This document shows positions 1-10,179 of a stretch of DNA of 64,000 nucleotides, piece by piece. The notes beneath the pieces are model-generated. The model worked only from the letters and a program-made list of their open reading frames with translations. It had not been told where the DNA came from and searched no databases. The position numbers were made by a program, and so were the translations under genes. The DNA comes from Gammaproteobacteria bacterium (GTDB lineage Bacteria; Pseudomonadota; Gammaproteobacteria; Tenderiales; Tenderiaceae): assembly GCA_021731365.1 (NCBI GenBank), contig JAKFXL010000006.1:1-64000 (forward strand), in the 5' to 3' direction. Numbering within the stretch: position 1 is the first letter of the stretch; every line of letters begins with the position of its first letter.

Positions 1-66
1 CTGGACCGCGAGTCTTCTCAGTAGCGATTGTTCGTCTGTCGATAATTTGCGTGCGTCGTATTTCAT
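1..66 (-). CDS. IS630-type transposase, N-terminal fragment at window edge
   Basis: Reading leftwards from an ATG at 66, the 22 visible codons give MKYDARKLSTDEQ..., which resembles the start of IS630/Tc1-mariner-type transposases, whose N-terminus is a helix-turn-helix. The gene runs off the window, so whether it is intact cannot be judged. It lies just beyond the 3' end of fabI in the same direction. Confidence 0.5.
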   Translation of the reverse strand, partial: MKYDARKLSTDEQSLLRRLAVQ

Positions 67-142
67 GGACCGCATTATCGTACAAAAATAACCTGCGTGG
101 TATTCTTTATTTGTTTCTTGTTAGTAAGTAGCAGATGAGAGT

Positions 143-928
143 CTATTCGTTCAGGCCCATGCCTATGGTGTTGTAACCACCATCTACATAGATGTTCTCT
201 CCGGTAATGCCGGATGCCAGATCAGAGCATAAAAAGGCGGCGGTATTGCCAACCTCTTCGATAGTGATGTTACGCCGTAGCGGCGCGTTTTTTTCGACGT
301 GGTTGAGGATGTGGTGAAAATTACTGATGCCAGTGGCGGTCAGGGCTTTGACAGGCCCAGCGGAGATGCTGTTGACACGAATGCCATCGGGGCCAAGGCT
401 GGCGGCCATATAGCGGACGTTGGCTTCCAGGCTGGCCTTGGCTAGTCCCATGACGTTATAGCTGGGTAGGGCGCGTTCAGCACCGAGGTGGCTGATTGTG
501 ATCAACGCCCCGTTGCGTCCCTCCATCATATTGCGTCCCGCTTTTGCCAGTGCTGCAAAACTGTAAGAGCTGATTTCATGTGCGGTGTTGAAGGCATCAC
601 GGGTGACGGTGTCAAGATAGTCCCCTTCAAGCGCCTCGTGTGGGGCGTAGGCAACTGAGTGGACGATGATGTCGAGGTGATCCCAATAATCATCCAGATG
701 TTCATAAACCTTTTCGATATCACTGTCGCGGCTAACATCGCAGGGAATGGTGATGTCTGAGTCGAGTTCAGCGGCCATCTTTTCAACGTGGGATTGCAGC
801 TTTTCATTCTGATAGGTAAAGGCCAGCTCGGCATCTTCGCGGTGCATTGCCTGGGCGATGCCCCAGGCGATGGATCGGTGGCTGGCCAAGCCGACAATGA
901 GTGCCTTTTTTCCGTTTAGAAATCCCAT
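143..928 (-). CDS. fabI: Enoyl-[acyl-carrier-protein] reductase (NADH) FabI
   Basis: 261 residues, the usual FabI length. It performs the last reductive step of each cycle of type II fatty acid elongation in the cytoplasm, using NADH. Visible features are the N-terminal Rossmann glycine segment ([11 protein letters not shown], about residues 13-23), the catalytic Tyr157 and Lys164 in [12 protein letters not shown], and the C-terminal VDGGYN. The position of E. coli Tyr146 is His147 here (SHLGAERA), which is unusual. The ATG at 928 is preceded by a weak AGGTGAA. The gene stands alone between a transposase fragment and a divergent ABC transporter operon. Confidence 0.96.
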   Translation of the reverse strand: MGFLNGKKALIVGLASHRSIAWGIAQAMHREDAELAFTYQNEKLQSHVEKMAAELDSDITIPCDVSRDSDIEKVYEHLDDYWDHLDIIVHSVAYAPHEALEGDYLDTVTRDAFNTAHEISSYSFAALAKAGRNMMEGRNGALITISHLGAERALPSYNVMGLAKASLEANVRYMAASLGPDGIRVNSISAGPVKALTATGISNFHHILNHVEKNAPLRRNITIEEVGNTAAFLCSDLASGITGENIYVDGGYNTIGMGLNE

Positions 929-1165
929 AGTTCACCTTGAATTGATGGAGATGGTAAGCCTCGTATGGAGGCATTCTAAATCTGCTACGTCCACTCTGTT
1001 GCCATAACTTACCGAAAATTAATCTTCAGGGGAAGGGTCTAGCTGGCGTATGCTCTTGTTCCTGTGTGGTAAGCCCGCTATCCTGACGAAGAGTCAGGTT
1101 GGCATCTGCCCGATGCTTGCCATCCAATGGATTGTTGATAGCGCTGCTAAATATTAGAGAGCCTC

Positions 1166-3019
1166 ATGGAAAAACGGTTTACTTTCAAAGATTTTTTTCT
1201 CTTTGCCTGTCTTGGGTTGCTGTTTGTGACGCTGTTGCTCTCCATGTATATGGTAGATCGGCAGTGGGCCGAGATGGCGCGTATACAAAGCACCTTGCGT
1301 GAGCAGGCGGAGGATATTCACGCCCTGCGTGGTCTGTTGAATGGAACTGATCAGCGTGTTCGGGCTGATGTGGGTGTGGCGCAGGGCGATTCACGTGTAG
1401 CCTTGGCGTTTGAGCGGAGTAGACAGGCGGAGCAGTTGCCTGGTTATAAACGGGGCGACTGGTTGGTCAGCTCGTTTGGTACCGGCCTTAAAACCATTAC
1501 ACCGCTGGTCTCTACCGATGCTTATGCAAGTGAGGTGCACTCGTATATTTTAGAGTCACTGCTAACCCGTGACCCTGAAACGTTGGAGTGGCTGGGGTTG
1601 ATTGCCAAATCATGGCGGGTGAGTGAGGATGGGTTGACCTTTACCTTTCAGCTGCGTGAGGATGTGAAGTTTTCAGATGGCGTGGCGCTGACTGCCGATG
1701 ATGTTGCTTTCACTTTTGCCTTTATTCAGACCCCTGAGATTACAGCACCACGTGAGCGGGCGGTGTACGACAAAATCGCCAGTGTGACTGCAACGGGGCA
1801 GTATGAGGTGGTATTCCAGTTTAAAGAGCCCTATTACGACAGCCTTGCCATGGCAGGTGGTATCTCCATTTTACCTCGTCACTTTTATGAGCCGTACTTA
1901 AAGACACCTGAAAAATTTAATCAGTCCAAGGGGCTGTTATTGGGTTCGGGACCATACCGTCTCGCAGACCCTAAAGGCTGGACCCCTGATCAGGGGTTGG
2001 TGGAGCTGCAGCGCAATCCCCGTTACTGGGGACCACAACCTTCCTTTGATCGACTGCTCTGGAAGGTGATTCAGAATGATGCGGCGCGCCTGACAACCTT
2101 CCGTAATGGTGAGATTGACGCTTATGGTGCCCGCCCGCGTGAGTACCAAACCCTGCGAGAAGATAAAGAGTTGAGGGCCCGTACCCGACAGTTTGAGTAT
2201 ATGAGTCCTACCGCAGGCTACAGCTACATTGGCTGGAATCAACAGCGCAATGGCAAGTCTACCCGCTTTGCCGATAAACGGGTGCGACAGGCGATGACCT
2301 ATCTGACTGACATACAACGCATTAACGATGAGATTATGCTTGGTTATGCCGAGGCAGCGGTTAGCCCGTTTAGCCCGCGCAGCAAACAGCACGATGTGGC
2401 ACTGGTGGCGCGGGGATTTGATCTTGAAAAGGCCCGGCAGTTGTTGAAGGATGCGGGGTTTGCTGACCGTAATAGAGACGGGGTGCTGGAGGATGCACAA
2501 GGCAAACCGTTTGAGTTTGAACTGGTCTTTTTTCAGGATAACGAAGATACCAAACGTATTGTGCTGTTCCTGAAGGATCTGTACGCCCGTGCCGGAATTG
2601 TGCTGGTTCCAAAACCAACGGAGTGGTCGGTGATGCTCGATCTGATTAACCGGCGTGATTTTGAGGCGATTACACTGGGTTGGACCAGCGGTGTTGAGAC
2701 TGATATCTATCAGATCTTTCACAGCAAACAGATCGAGGGGGGTGGTGATAACTTTGTGCACTATAAAAACAGTGTGCTCGATCAGTTGATCGATCAGGCC
2801 CGCGGCACGGTTGATGAAGCCAAACGTATGCCACTCTGGCAGCAGGCAGAGCGGATTATGTATGAGGATCAACCCTACACCTTTTTGATGCGGCGTCAGT
2901 CGCTGGTCTTTATCGATAAACGTATCCATAACCTCCAGATTACCAAGCTGGGGTTGAATATGGGGGCTGTACCGGTAGAGATCTTTGTGCCGGAAGGTCA
3001 GCAGAAGTACAAGCAATAA
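1166..3019 (+). CDS. Peptide ABC transporter substrate-binding protein (family 5)
   Basis: 617 residues. Solute-binding protein of an oligopeptide/nickel-type ABC importer (SBP family 5), which captures substrate in the periplasm. The N-terminus has an uncleaved-looking membrane helix (about residues 9-28) and a short coiled-coil stretch (about 33-60) instead of a clear lipoprotein or signal-peptidase site. The family core starts near residue 95 with TITPLVSTDAYA and includes SEDGLTFTFQLREDVKFSDG. It probably remains anchored to the inner membrane. First gene of a five-gene operon (1166-9277), 14 bp before the permease. Substrate not determinable. Confidence 0.9.
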   Translation: MEKRFTFKDFFLFACLGLLFVTLLLSMYMVDRQWAEMARIQSTLREQAEDIHALRGLLNGTDQRVRADVGVAQGDSRVALAFERSRQAEQLPGYKRGDWLVSSFGTGLKTITPLVSTDAYASEVHSYILESLLTRDPETLEWLGLIAKSWRVSEDGLTFTFQLREDVKFSDGVALTADDVAFTFAFIQTPEITAPRERAVYDKIASVTATGQYEVVFQFKEPYYDSLAMAGGISILPRHFYEPYLKTPEKFNQSKGLLLGSGPYRLADPKGWTPDQGLVELQRNPRYWGPQPSFDRLLWKVIQNDAARLTTFRNGEIDAYGARPREYQTLREDKELRARTRQFEYMSPTAGYSYIGWNQQRNGKSTRFADKRVRQAMTYLTDIQRINDEIMLGYAEAAVSPFSPRSKQHDVALVARGFDLEKARQLLKDAGFADRNRDGVLEDAQGKPFEFELVFFQDNEDTKRIVLFLKDLYARAGIVLVPKPTEWSVMLDLINRRDFEAITLGWTSGVETDIYQIFHSKQIEGGGDNFVHYKNSVLDQLIDQARGTVDEAKRMPLWQQAERIMYEDQPYTFLMRRQSLVFIDKRIHNLQITKLGLNMGAVPVEIFVPEGQQKYKQ

Positions 3020-3033
3020 GCGGCTGAATAACG

Positions 3034-4416
3034 ATGCATACCTATATCATCCGCCGTCTGTTGCTGATGTTTCCGACACTGATCGGCATCACCCTTGTGG
3101 TCTTTTCGGTGATGGCGGCAGCGCCGGGGGGGATCAGCGCCCAGAGCCTGGTGGAGGGGCAGAACCTTGAGCCGCAAGTAAAAAAGGCGATGGAGGAGTA
3201 CTACAACCGCCTGTATGGTTTGAATGATCCGGCACCGGTGCAGTACCTGCGCTGGCTGAACAATGTTTCACCCATTGGCTTTACCTTTGATGAAGAGAAT
3301 GATGTTGAAGGGTTCTCATTTACCAAAGGTTCCGATCTTGGCACCAGCTTCCGTTATGGTCGTCCGGTGCTGGATCTGATTGAAGAGCGTTTGCCAATTA
3401 CCCTGTTACTGAATCTGCTCTCCATCCCTCTTATCTACATAGTGGCTATTGTGATTGGGGTGCATGCAGCCACCCAGCGTGGCAAGGCGTTTGATGTAGG
3501 CTCCGGGATATCGATGTTGGCGTTGTGGTCGGTGCCCACCATGTTGGCGGGGGTGTTGATGATCGGCTTTTTTGCCAGTGACCAATATTGGCACTGGTTT
3601 CCCACGGCGGGGTTGAGTCAGCGCGAGGCGTTGGATATGCAGTTTCTGCCCCACTGGAACAGTGCTGTTGATCTGCTGCTGCTGTTTGTTCTGGTGGTGA
3701 TTGCCGTGGCGGGGCTGGTCACCCTGAGCCTGCGTGGTGGCCAGCGGTTACGTATGGGGTTGATGGCGCTGCTGGGCGGTGGATTGGGTTTTGCCATGGC
3801 GGCGGCACTGCCAGGTGAGGCGGCGTTGTGGACGCAGGTTGTATTGATGGCACTGCTGGCGGCGATCTGCGGCCTGATTGCCTATAGCGACTACCACGCG
3901 CTGCGGACCGGCATGATGGGGCTGGTGGGGTTGGGCCTCGGTATTGGTATGGCGTTTGTATTGATGTCGGGCGGATTTGTGGTTGGGTTTCTGTTTGATC
4001 GTCTCTGGCATCTGATATTACCGGTGGCCTGTCTCTCCTATGGTGGTTTTGCCTTTCTTGCCAAGTTGACACGTAGCTCAGTGCTGGAGAACTTGATGTC
4101 TGACTACGCCCGCACCGCCCGCGCAAAAGGTGTGCCGGAGCAGCAGGTATTGTGGCGGCATGTCTTTCGTAATAGTCTGTTGCCGCTGATCACAGTATCG
4201 GCGGGGCTGTTGCCCAGTCTGTTGGGTGGCTCCATTATTGTGGAAGTACTGTTCAGCATCGATGGCATGGGTAAGCTGGCGGTGGAGGCGGTGCAGAGCC
4301 GTGACCGTGAGCTGGTGCTCTCCATCACACTGATTGGTGCGCTCCTGTCGCTGGCTGGATATCTGCTGGCCGATCTCTGTTACGCCATTGCCGATCCACG
4401 GGTGAGTTATGAGTGA
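3034..4416 (+). CDS. ABC importer permease, OppB/YejB type, with enlarged membrane region
   Basis: 460 residues, against about 300-360 for typical OppB/DppB. The N-terminal helix with R-R-L-L and P-T-L-I-G-I-T is characteristic. The C-terminal cytoplasmic EAA loop is visible as DYARTARAKGVPEQQVLWRH, which docks to the ATPase. Between the two lies extra hydrophobic sequence (about residues 208-310) with several added membrane-spanning stretches rich in Gly, Leu and Ala. It overlaps the next permease gene by 8 bp. It forms the transmembrane pore with the 4409-5596 product. Confidence 0.92.
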   Translation: MHTYIIRRLLLMFPTLIGITLVVFSVMAAAPGGISAQSLVEGQNLEPQVKKAMEEYYNRLYGLNDPAPVQYLRWLNNVSPIGFTFDEENDVEGFSFTKGSDLGTSFRYGRPVLDLIEERLPITLLLNLLSIPLIYIVAIVIGVHAATQRGKAFDVGSGISMLALWSVPTMLAGVLMIGFFASDQYWHWFPTAGLSQREALDMQFLPHWNSAVDLLLLFVLVVIAVAGLVTLSLRGGQRLRMGLMALLGGGLGFAMAAALPGEAALWTQVVLMALLAAICGLIAYSDYHALRTGMMGLVGLGLGIGMAFVLMSGGFVVGFLFDRLWHLILPVACLSYGGFAFLAKLTRSSVLENLMSDYARTARAKGVPEQQVLWRHVFRNSLLPLITVSAGLLPSLLGGSIIVEVLFSIDGMGKLAVEAVQSRDRELVLSITLIGALLSLAGYLLADLCYAIADPRVSYE

Positions 4417-5596
4417 GATAGAGACCGCTATACCGTGTCAGCAGCGGAGCTACGCCGCCCAGGTCGTGCGTGAAGTATTGATGCAGTGGGGCGCACGTAT
4501 CGGTATCGTCTGGATCGGGCTGTTAGTGATTGTCTCGGTCTTTGCCCCATTTTTTGCCAGCAGCCACCCGCTATTATTGAGTGAGCAGTCGCAGATCAGC
4601 AGCCCGTTACTGCATAGCTTGAGCGCCACGGATGTGACGTTGCTGGCGCTGTTTTTTATGGTGCTGCTGCTCAGCATGGTGAAGATCAGTGTGCGTAAAA
4701 AGATGGCGTTGGCGTTGCTACTGGGCAGCGCTGTTGCCACGGTCTGTTACACATTCATCTCGCCACCTCAGCTCAATATCTATGAGCAGTACCGGGAGCA
4801 GGAGCGTGCGGGCAGTTATGAGTGGTTGATCCGTGCACCGATTCCCTATTCCCCCAAAGATTACCTGCGTGATGTCGGAGACTCCGGCCTTAAGGCCCCC
4901 CTGAGTGCCACCGAGCAGACCCACTGGTTTGGTACGGATGAGAACGGTGCCGATGTTTTGAGCCGAATGATTCACGCCTCACGTATTGCATTGAGTATAG
5001 GTTTTGTTGCCACGGGCATCGCCATGGTACTGGGTACGATCATTGGGGGTTTGATGGGCTACTTCTCCGGCGTGGTGGATATGATCGGCATGCGACTGGT
5101 GGAGATCTTTGAAGCGATACCGGTGCTATTTCTGTTGCTCACATTTGTGGCCTTTTTTGGCCGCAATCTCTACGTCATGATGATTATCATCGGCATCACC
5201 AGCTGGACCGGTTATGCCCGCTTTGTGCGGGCCGAGTTTTTAAAGTTGCGGCAACAGGAGTTTGTGCAGGCGGCAGTTGCCTGTGGTTTGCCACTGCGTT
5301 CGATCCTGTTTCGTCACATCCTGCCTAACGGCATGGCACCGATTCTGGTAGCGACCAGCTTTGGTGTGGCATCGGCGATTCTGGCGGAGGCGACGTTAAG
5401 TTTTCTGGGATTAGGTCTGGTGGATGATCCATCGTGGGGACAGATGTTAAATCAGGCGGTGCAGTCGGCAACCTTTAACTGGTGGATGGCGGTCTTTCCC
5501 GGTGGTGCAATCTTCCTGACGGTGTTTGCCTATAACTTGATTGGGGAGACGATGCGTGACGCCATCGATCCCTACACGAAAAAATCGGCCAAGTGA
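4409..5596 (+). CDS. ABC importer permease, OppC/YejE type
   Basis: 395 residues. Second membrane subunit of the importer. The OppC hallmark HWFGTDENGADVLSR (about residues 171-185) and the EAA loop QAAVACGLPLRSILFRHILPN (split here: QAAVACGLP, then FRHILPN) are clear. The first part carries an inserted second helix (about residues 70-90) before the conserved core. The start overlaps the upstream permease by 8 bp, indicating translational coupling. It works with the upstream permease and the two ATPases. Confidence 0.92.
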   Translation: MSEIETAIPCQQRSYAAQVVREVLMQWGARIGIVWIGLLVIVSVFAPFFASSHPLLLSEQSQISSPLLHSLSATDVTLLALFFMVLLLSMVKISVRKKMALALLLGSAVATVCYTFISPPQLNIYEQYREQERAGSYEWLIRAPIPYSPKDYLRDVGDSGLKAPLSATEQTHWFGTDENGADVLSRMIHASRIALSIGFVATGIAMVLGTIIGGLMGYFSGVVDMIGMRLVEIFEAIPVLFLLLTFVAFFGRNLYVMMIIIGITSWTGYARFVRAEFLKLRQQEFVQAAVACGLPLRSILFRHILPNGMAPILVATSFGVASAILAEATLSFLGLGLVDDPSWGQMLNQAVQSATFNWWMAVFPGGAIFLTVFAYNLIGETMRDAIDPYTKKSAK

Positions 5597-5609
5597 TGAG
5601 GCGCAAACA

Positions 5610-7271
5610 ATGTTGCTGAGGGTAGATAACCTCAAGACCTATCTGCGCGCCGGTGATGATGTGGTGAAGGCAGTGGACGGCATCAGTTTTGAGATCGACC
5701 GTGGCGAGACGTTTTGCCTGGTGGGGGAGTCGGGCAGTGGCAAGTCGATCACGGCGCTGTCGGTTATTCAGCTGCTGCCCAAAGATGTCTGCGAACATCC
5801 GTCGGGCAATATTTTTTTCAAATATCGCCACGACGATGAGACACATGAACAGGTAGATATGGTCACGCTGGATGAAGAGCGGCGTCGCCATATCCGTGGT
5901 GCCCGTATCGCCATGATCTTTCAGGAGCCGATGACCTCCCTGAACCCTGTCTTCACCATTGGCGATCAGATTATCGAAGCACTGCAAATGCATGCCCCAA
6001 CGATGGGCCATGACGAAGCGCGCCAGCGGGCGATAGAGGCGCTACAGCAGGTGCAGATCCCCAATGCGGCGGAAAGGATTGATGAGTATCCACATCGTCT
6101 GTCAGGTGGCCAGCGGCAGCGGGTGATGATTGCCATGGCCATGGCGTGTGAGCCAGACCTGCTGATTGCCGATGAGCCCACCACCGCGCTGGATGTCACC
6201 GTGCAGGCGGAGATTTTACGGTTGATGAAGGCGCTGCAGCAGCGCACCGGCATGGCCATGCTGTTTATCACCCACGACTTTGGTGTGGTGGCGCAGATTG
6301 CCGATCGTCTGGCGGTGATGAAGCAGGGGGTGATTGTGGAGTCGGGCACGGCACGACGGTTGATTAATGCCCCTACCCATGAGTACACCCGCAAGCTGTT
6401 GGCGTCGCTGCCGGAAAATCTGCAACGCCAAAAGAGTGTGAATGATTCACTCCACCGTGGCAGTGATACGGCGCTGCTGGAGCTGAAAGGGTTGCAGGTC
6501 TACTTTCCTATTAAAAAAGGGGTGATGCAGCGCACGGTTGACCATGTAAAAGCGGTGGATGGCATTGATCTGACAATCCCCCAAGGGCAGATTCTGGCGC
6601 TGGTGGGGGAGTCAGGGTGTGGCAAGAGCACACTGGGGCGGGCGATTTTGCGTCTGACAGAGCCGACGGCGGGGCAGATCTATTTTAATGGTCAAGAGAT
6701 CACCACGTTGCAGCGCCGCGAGATGCAGCCGCTACGGCGTGAGATGCAGATCATCTTTCAGGATCCCATGTCATCCCTCAATCCGCGTCTCTCCATCGCC
6801 GCCACGTTGACGGAGCCGATGAAGGTGCACGGCATTGGTGAATCAAATGAGGAGCGCCTGGCATTGGCCCAGGCCCTTCTGGAGCGGGTGCAGATGAAGG
6901 GTGAACACCTTTGGCGCTATCCCCATGAATTCTCCGGTGGTCAGCGCCAACGTATCGGCATCGCCCGCGCCCTGGCACTCAATCCCAAGTTTATTGTCTG
7001 TGATGAGGTGACCAGTGCGCTGGATGTATCGGTGCAGGCGGAGATATTGCAGATGTTGCTGGAGCTGCGCCGTGAACGGGATCTGACACTGCTCTTTATC
7101 ACCCATAACATTGGCGTGGTGGAGTATGTGAGCGATGAGATGGCGGTGATGCACAATGGTCGTATTGTCGAGCAGGGGCCGACCGACCGGGTTAGCCGTG
7201 CGCCACAACACAGTTACACACAAAAGCTGCTGGCGGCGGTGCCACGGGTTGAATTTGGATTGCAACAGTAA
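5610..7271 (+). CDS. ABC importer ATPase with two fused nucleotide-binding domains (YejF-like)
   Basis: 553 residues from the ATG at 5610; an in-frame ATG at 5541 would overlap the permease gene and give a non-family extension. There are two complete ABC ATPase domains. Domain 1 has Walker A GESGSGKS (39-46), signature LSGGQRQRV and Walker B LLIADEP. Domain 2 has Walker A GESGCGKS (about 333-340), signature [10 protein letters not shown] and Walker B IVCDEVTSALD, where the usual Pro after Asp-Glu is Val. Energises the peptide importer from the cytoplasmic face. The stop codon overlaps the next ATG by one base. Confidence 0.94.
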   Translation: MLLRVDNLKTYLRAGDDVVKAVDGISFEIDRGETFCLVGESGSGKSITALSVIQLLPKDVCEHPSGNIFFKYRHDDETHEQVDMVTLDEERRRHIRGARIAMIFQEPMTSLNPVFTIGDQIIEALQMHAPTMGHDEARQRAIEALQQVQIPNAAERIDEYPHRLSGGQRQRVMIAMAMACEPDLLIADEPTTALDVTVQAEILRLMKALQQRTGMAMLFITHDFGVVAQIADRLAVMKQGVIVESGTARRLINAPTHEYTRKLLASLPENLQRQKSVNDSLHRGSDTALLELKGLQVYFPIKKGVMQRTVDHVKAVDGIDLTIPQGQILALVGESGCGKSTLGRAILRLTEPTAGQIYFNGQEITTLQRREMQPLRREMQIIFQDPMSSLNPRLSIAATLTEPMKVHGIGESNEERLALAQALLERVQMKGEHLWRYPHEFSGGQRQRIGIARALALNPKFIVCDEVTSALDVSVQAEILQMLLELRRERDLTLLFITHNIGVVEYVSDEMAVMHNGRIVEQGPTDRVSRAPQHSYTQKLLAAVPRVEFGLQQ

Positions 7272-9277
7272 TGGATGAAATACTGCTCAGAGTCACGGAT
7301 CTGCAGACCCGTTTTGGCCATGGCGAGCGTGAAGTGCGCGCCGTGGACGGTGTCAGTTTTGAGATCAGACGCGGCGAGACCTTTGCTCTGCTGGGGGAGT
7401 CGGGGTGTGGTAAGTCGATGACCTCGCTCTCCATCATGCAGCTGCTGCCACAACCGGCGGGGCGTATCGCCGGGGGTTCGGTGCTGTTTGATGGCCAGGA
7501 GCTGTTGACGCTGCCCGAGGCGGAGATGCGTAAGGTCCGTGGTGCCAAAATCGCCATGATCTTTCAGGAGCCGATGACATCGCTCAATCCGGTGCTGACG
7601 GTGGGGCAGCAGATCATTGAGACACTCTACTGCCATAAACAGCTGCGTGGCCGTGCGGCGCGCCAGCGTGCCATCGAGTTGCTGGATGCCGTGGGCATTC
7701 CAGCGCCGCAGCAGCGCATCGACGACTATCCTCATCAACTCTCCGGCGGCATGAAGCAGCGGGTGATGATTGCCATTGCCCTGGCCGGTGAGCCTGATCT
7801 GCTGATCGCCGATGAACCCACCACAGCTCTTGATGTGACGATCCAGGCGCAGGTATTGCAACTGTTGAAGCAGTTGCAGCGCGATACCGGCATGGCGATC
7901 CTACTGATCACCCATGACCTGGGGGTGGTGGCGGAGGTGGCCGATCGGGTGGCGGTGATGTATGCCGGGCAGATTGTGGAGCAGGCAACCCGTGAGCAGT
8001 TTTTTGCCGCGCCGCAACACCCCTATAGTTGCAAACTGTTTGAGTCGTTGCCGGACATCAGCAAGCGTGATCAGCCGCTGGCAGTGATCCACGGCTCGGT
8101 GCCGTCGTTGGCCCAGCAGTTTACGGCGTGCCGGTTTGAGTCGCGTTGTGACTACCGCTGGAGCCTCTGTCGTGAACAGATACCGGCGTGGCTCCCCTGT
8201 GGTGATGAACATAATGTGCGTTGCCATCGTGCCGACCCTGAGTTGTTGGCGCGGTGGCCCCAGCAAACGGTTGCGGCACAGCTGGCAGCAGGTGCACATA
8301 AAACACCCGTGGTGGCCACAGCGCTGCTCAAGGTGACCGGGCTGAAGGTCCACTTTCCACAACAGAAGGGGTTACTGGGTGGTGGCGGTTGTCTCTATGC
8401 AGTGGACGGGATCGATATCGAGATCCCGCGCGGTCGCACGGTGGCACTGGTGGGTGAATCGGGGTGTGGCAAAACCACGGCGGGCAAGGCGATTTTGCAG
8501 CTGAATCGCCCCACTGCCGGACAGGTACTGTTTGAAGGGGATGAGCTGACGAGCTTGAGTCGTGCCGAGTTACGGACACGACGACGGGATTTTCAGATCA
8601 TCTTTCAGGATGCCTACTCCTCCATGAATCCACGGATGCGGATCGGAGATATTGTGGAGGAGGGCATGGTGGCACAAGGGTTGGGTGGTGATAAAGAGGC
8701 ACGTCACGCCCGCGTGGACCAACTGCTGGAGCAGGTGGGGCTATCGCCCACTATACGTAACCGTTACCCTCACGAGTTTTCCGGTGGTCAGCGGCAGCGT
8801 ATCTGTATTGCCCGTGCCCTGGCGCTGAATCCAAAACTGATTGTCTGTGACGAACCCACCAGCGCCCTGGATGTATCGGTACAGGCGCAGATACTCAATC
8901 TTCTAAAAGAGCTGCAGGATGAGCTGGGCATCTCCTATCTTTTTATTACCCACAACATTTCCGTCGTGGCCTATCTGGCCCATCAGGTGCAGGTGATGTA
9001 CCTCGGTCGTATCGTCGAACAGGGGCCAGTGGCAGAGGTGCTACAGAATCCATTGCACCCTTATACCCAGGCGCTGCTGGCCGCTGTGCCCACTATTGAT
9101 ATGAGTAGCCATCGTCAAGTGGTGCGTCTGGAAGGGGACCTGCCATCACCACTTAACCCGCCACAGGGGTGTTATTTTCATCCTCGTTGCCCACAAGTGA
9201 AAGAGGTGTGCAAATCAGATTATCCCGAAGAGCGGCTGCGCCCGGCAGCACATACAGTACAGTGCCATCTGTTCTAA
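7271..9277 (+). CDS. Second double-domain ABC importer ATPase (DppD-DppF fusion type)
   Basis: 668 residues with two ABC domains: Walker A GESGCGKS (about 40-47) and GESGCGKT (about 394-401), signatures LSGGMKQRV and FSGGQRQRI, Walker B LLIADEP and [11 protein letters not shown]. Each half is followed by the cysteine-containing oligopeptide-transporter C-terminal extension (for example [14 protein letters not shown] near the end). Together with the previous gene the operon encodes four nucleotide-binding domains for one permease pair, which needs only two. It may be a duplicate or an alternative partner. Last gene of the operon. Confidence 0.94.
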   Translation: MDEILLRVTDLQTRFGHGEREVRAVDGVSFEIRRGETFALLGESGCGKSMTSLSIMQLLPQPAGRIAGGSVLFDGQELLTLPEAEMRKVRGAKIAMIFQEPMTSLNPVLTVGQQIIETLYCHKQLRGRAARQRAIELLDAVGIPAPQQRIDDYPHQLSGGMKQRVMIAIALAGEPDLLIADEPTTALDVTIQAQVLQLLKQLQRDTGMAILLITHDLGVVAEVADRVAVMYAGQIVEQATREQFFAAPQHPYSCKLFESLPDISKRDQPLAVIHGSVPSLAQQFTACRFESRCDYRWSLCREQIPAWLPCGDEHNVRCHRADPELLARWPQQTVAAQLAAGAHKTPVVATALLKVTGLKVHFPQQKGLLGGGGCLYAVDGIDIEIPRGRTVALVGESGCGKTTAGKAILQLNRPTAGQVLFEGDELTSLSRAELRTRRRDFQIIFQDAYSSMNPRMRIGDIVEEGMVAQGLGGDKEARHARVDQLLEQVGLSPTIRNRYPHEFSGGQRQRICIARALALNPKLIVCDEPTSALDVSVQAQILNLLKELQDELGISYLFITHNISVVAYLAHQVQVMYLGRIVEQGPVAEVLQNPLHPYTQALLAAVPTIDMSSHRQVVRLEGDLPSPLNPPQGCYFHPRCPQVKEVCKSDYPEERLRPAAHTVQCHLF

Positions 9278-9402
9278 TAGGGCGGTCCGGTTGAAAATGG
9301 CTTGGCCATTACATCCCACAAACGGGTAATTCTCTTGTATCATGATGGGCGCTAAGGATTGGCGGTCTCTTATTTGCAACTTAATGGATTAAGTTTTTAT
9401 TT

Positions 9403-10179
9403 ATGTTTGACGATTTTTCACAGGATTCATCAACGCAGCCACTCTGCATCTGTCGTCTGGATATAGCCCCTCGCATTGATCTTAATACTGTTGATCTCAC
9501 CTTTGTAGCACGACACTCCCCCTTCTGGTTAAACCCCATGCCGCCTGTGCTTGTGACCAAGGCGCTGGATTTTTTGTCGCACCGTATCTCAAACAATCCC
9601 AACGATCTGTTGGCACATCTGCAACGTGTGACGGCGCACTACCATTCAGGTACTCCTGACACCCTCTATGGTGCGCTGCTGGACCTTTTTGTTGTGCTTG
9701 ATACAAAGGGATATGCATTACGCCAGCGCCTGTTGGCCAAATGTGCGCCACTGCTGGGCATTGAGCAGCAACAGACCCTGGACGCAAGTTTGCAATCAGG
9801 ATTGAACAAAACCGATGTAACACCCCTTCCTTCACTCTCACGCCTGATCCCCGCCAATGTTGGCACCCTACATCTGCTGGAACGTCAGGGAGGTCCACGG
9901 GTTGTAGAAAGTTTTAACGCCCTGGATGAGGCCCGTGATCTGATCGATTCAGGTTTTATTGATGAAGCGCGTATGTTGCTGGAGACGTTACTGTTCAGGC
10001 AGCCGGAGTGTGAGGAGACCAGCAAAGAGCTGCTGGATCTCTATCGATATACTAAAAATAGCGATGCTTTTTTTGCTACCCATGAGCGATTTAGAGGGCT
10101 GCCGCTGGCGCTGGCCAGCGATTGGAATGCGCAGGCAGAAAGATTGTTGGCCGCGGAAGAAGGTATGGGTAATGGGTGA
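9403..10179 (+). CDS. FimV/TPR-like protein of unknown function
   Basis: 258 residues, no signal peptide or membrane helix. The segment from about residue 172 (NALDEARDLIDSGFIDEARMLL) is a helical pair like the FimV C-terminal/TPR motif, a protein-docking fold; the N-terminal half is not recognised. It opens a five-gene block: it overlaps the next gene by 8 bp and is followed by a small GTPase, an unknown protein and a Roadblock protein. The context suggests a scaffold or adaptor for the GTPase module; this is inference. Confidence 0.75.
   Translation: MFDDFSQDSSTQPLCICRLDIAPRIDLNTVDLTFVARHSPFWLNPMPPVLVTKALDFLSHRISNNPNDLLAHLQRVTAHYHSGTPDTLYGALLDLFVVLDTKGYALRQRLLAKCAPLLGIEQQQTLDASLQSGLNKTDVTPLPSLSRLIPANVGTLHLLERQGGPRVVESFNALDEARDLIDSGFIDEARMLLETLLFRQPECEETSKELLDLYRYTKNSDAFFATHERFRGLPLALASDWNAQAERLLAAEEGMGNG

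Noticed and set aside
1937-3016. 359-codon antisense open frame inside the substrate-binding protein gene
   Set aside because: It lies wholly opposite a well-supported family 5 binding protein and its translation matches no recognised domain; codon bias of the sense gene explains it.
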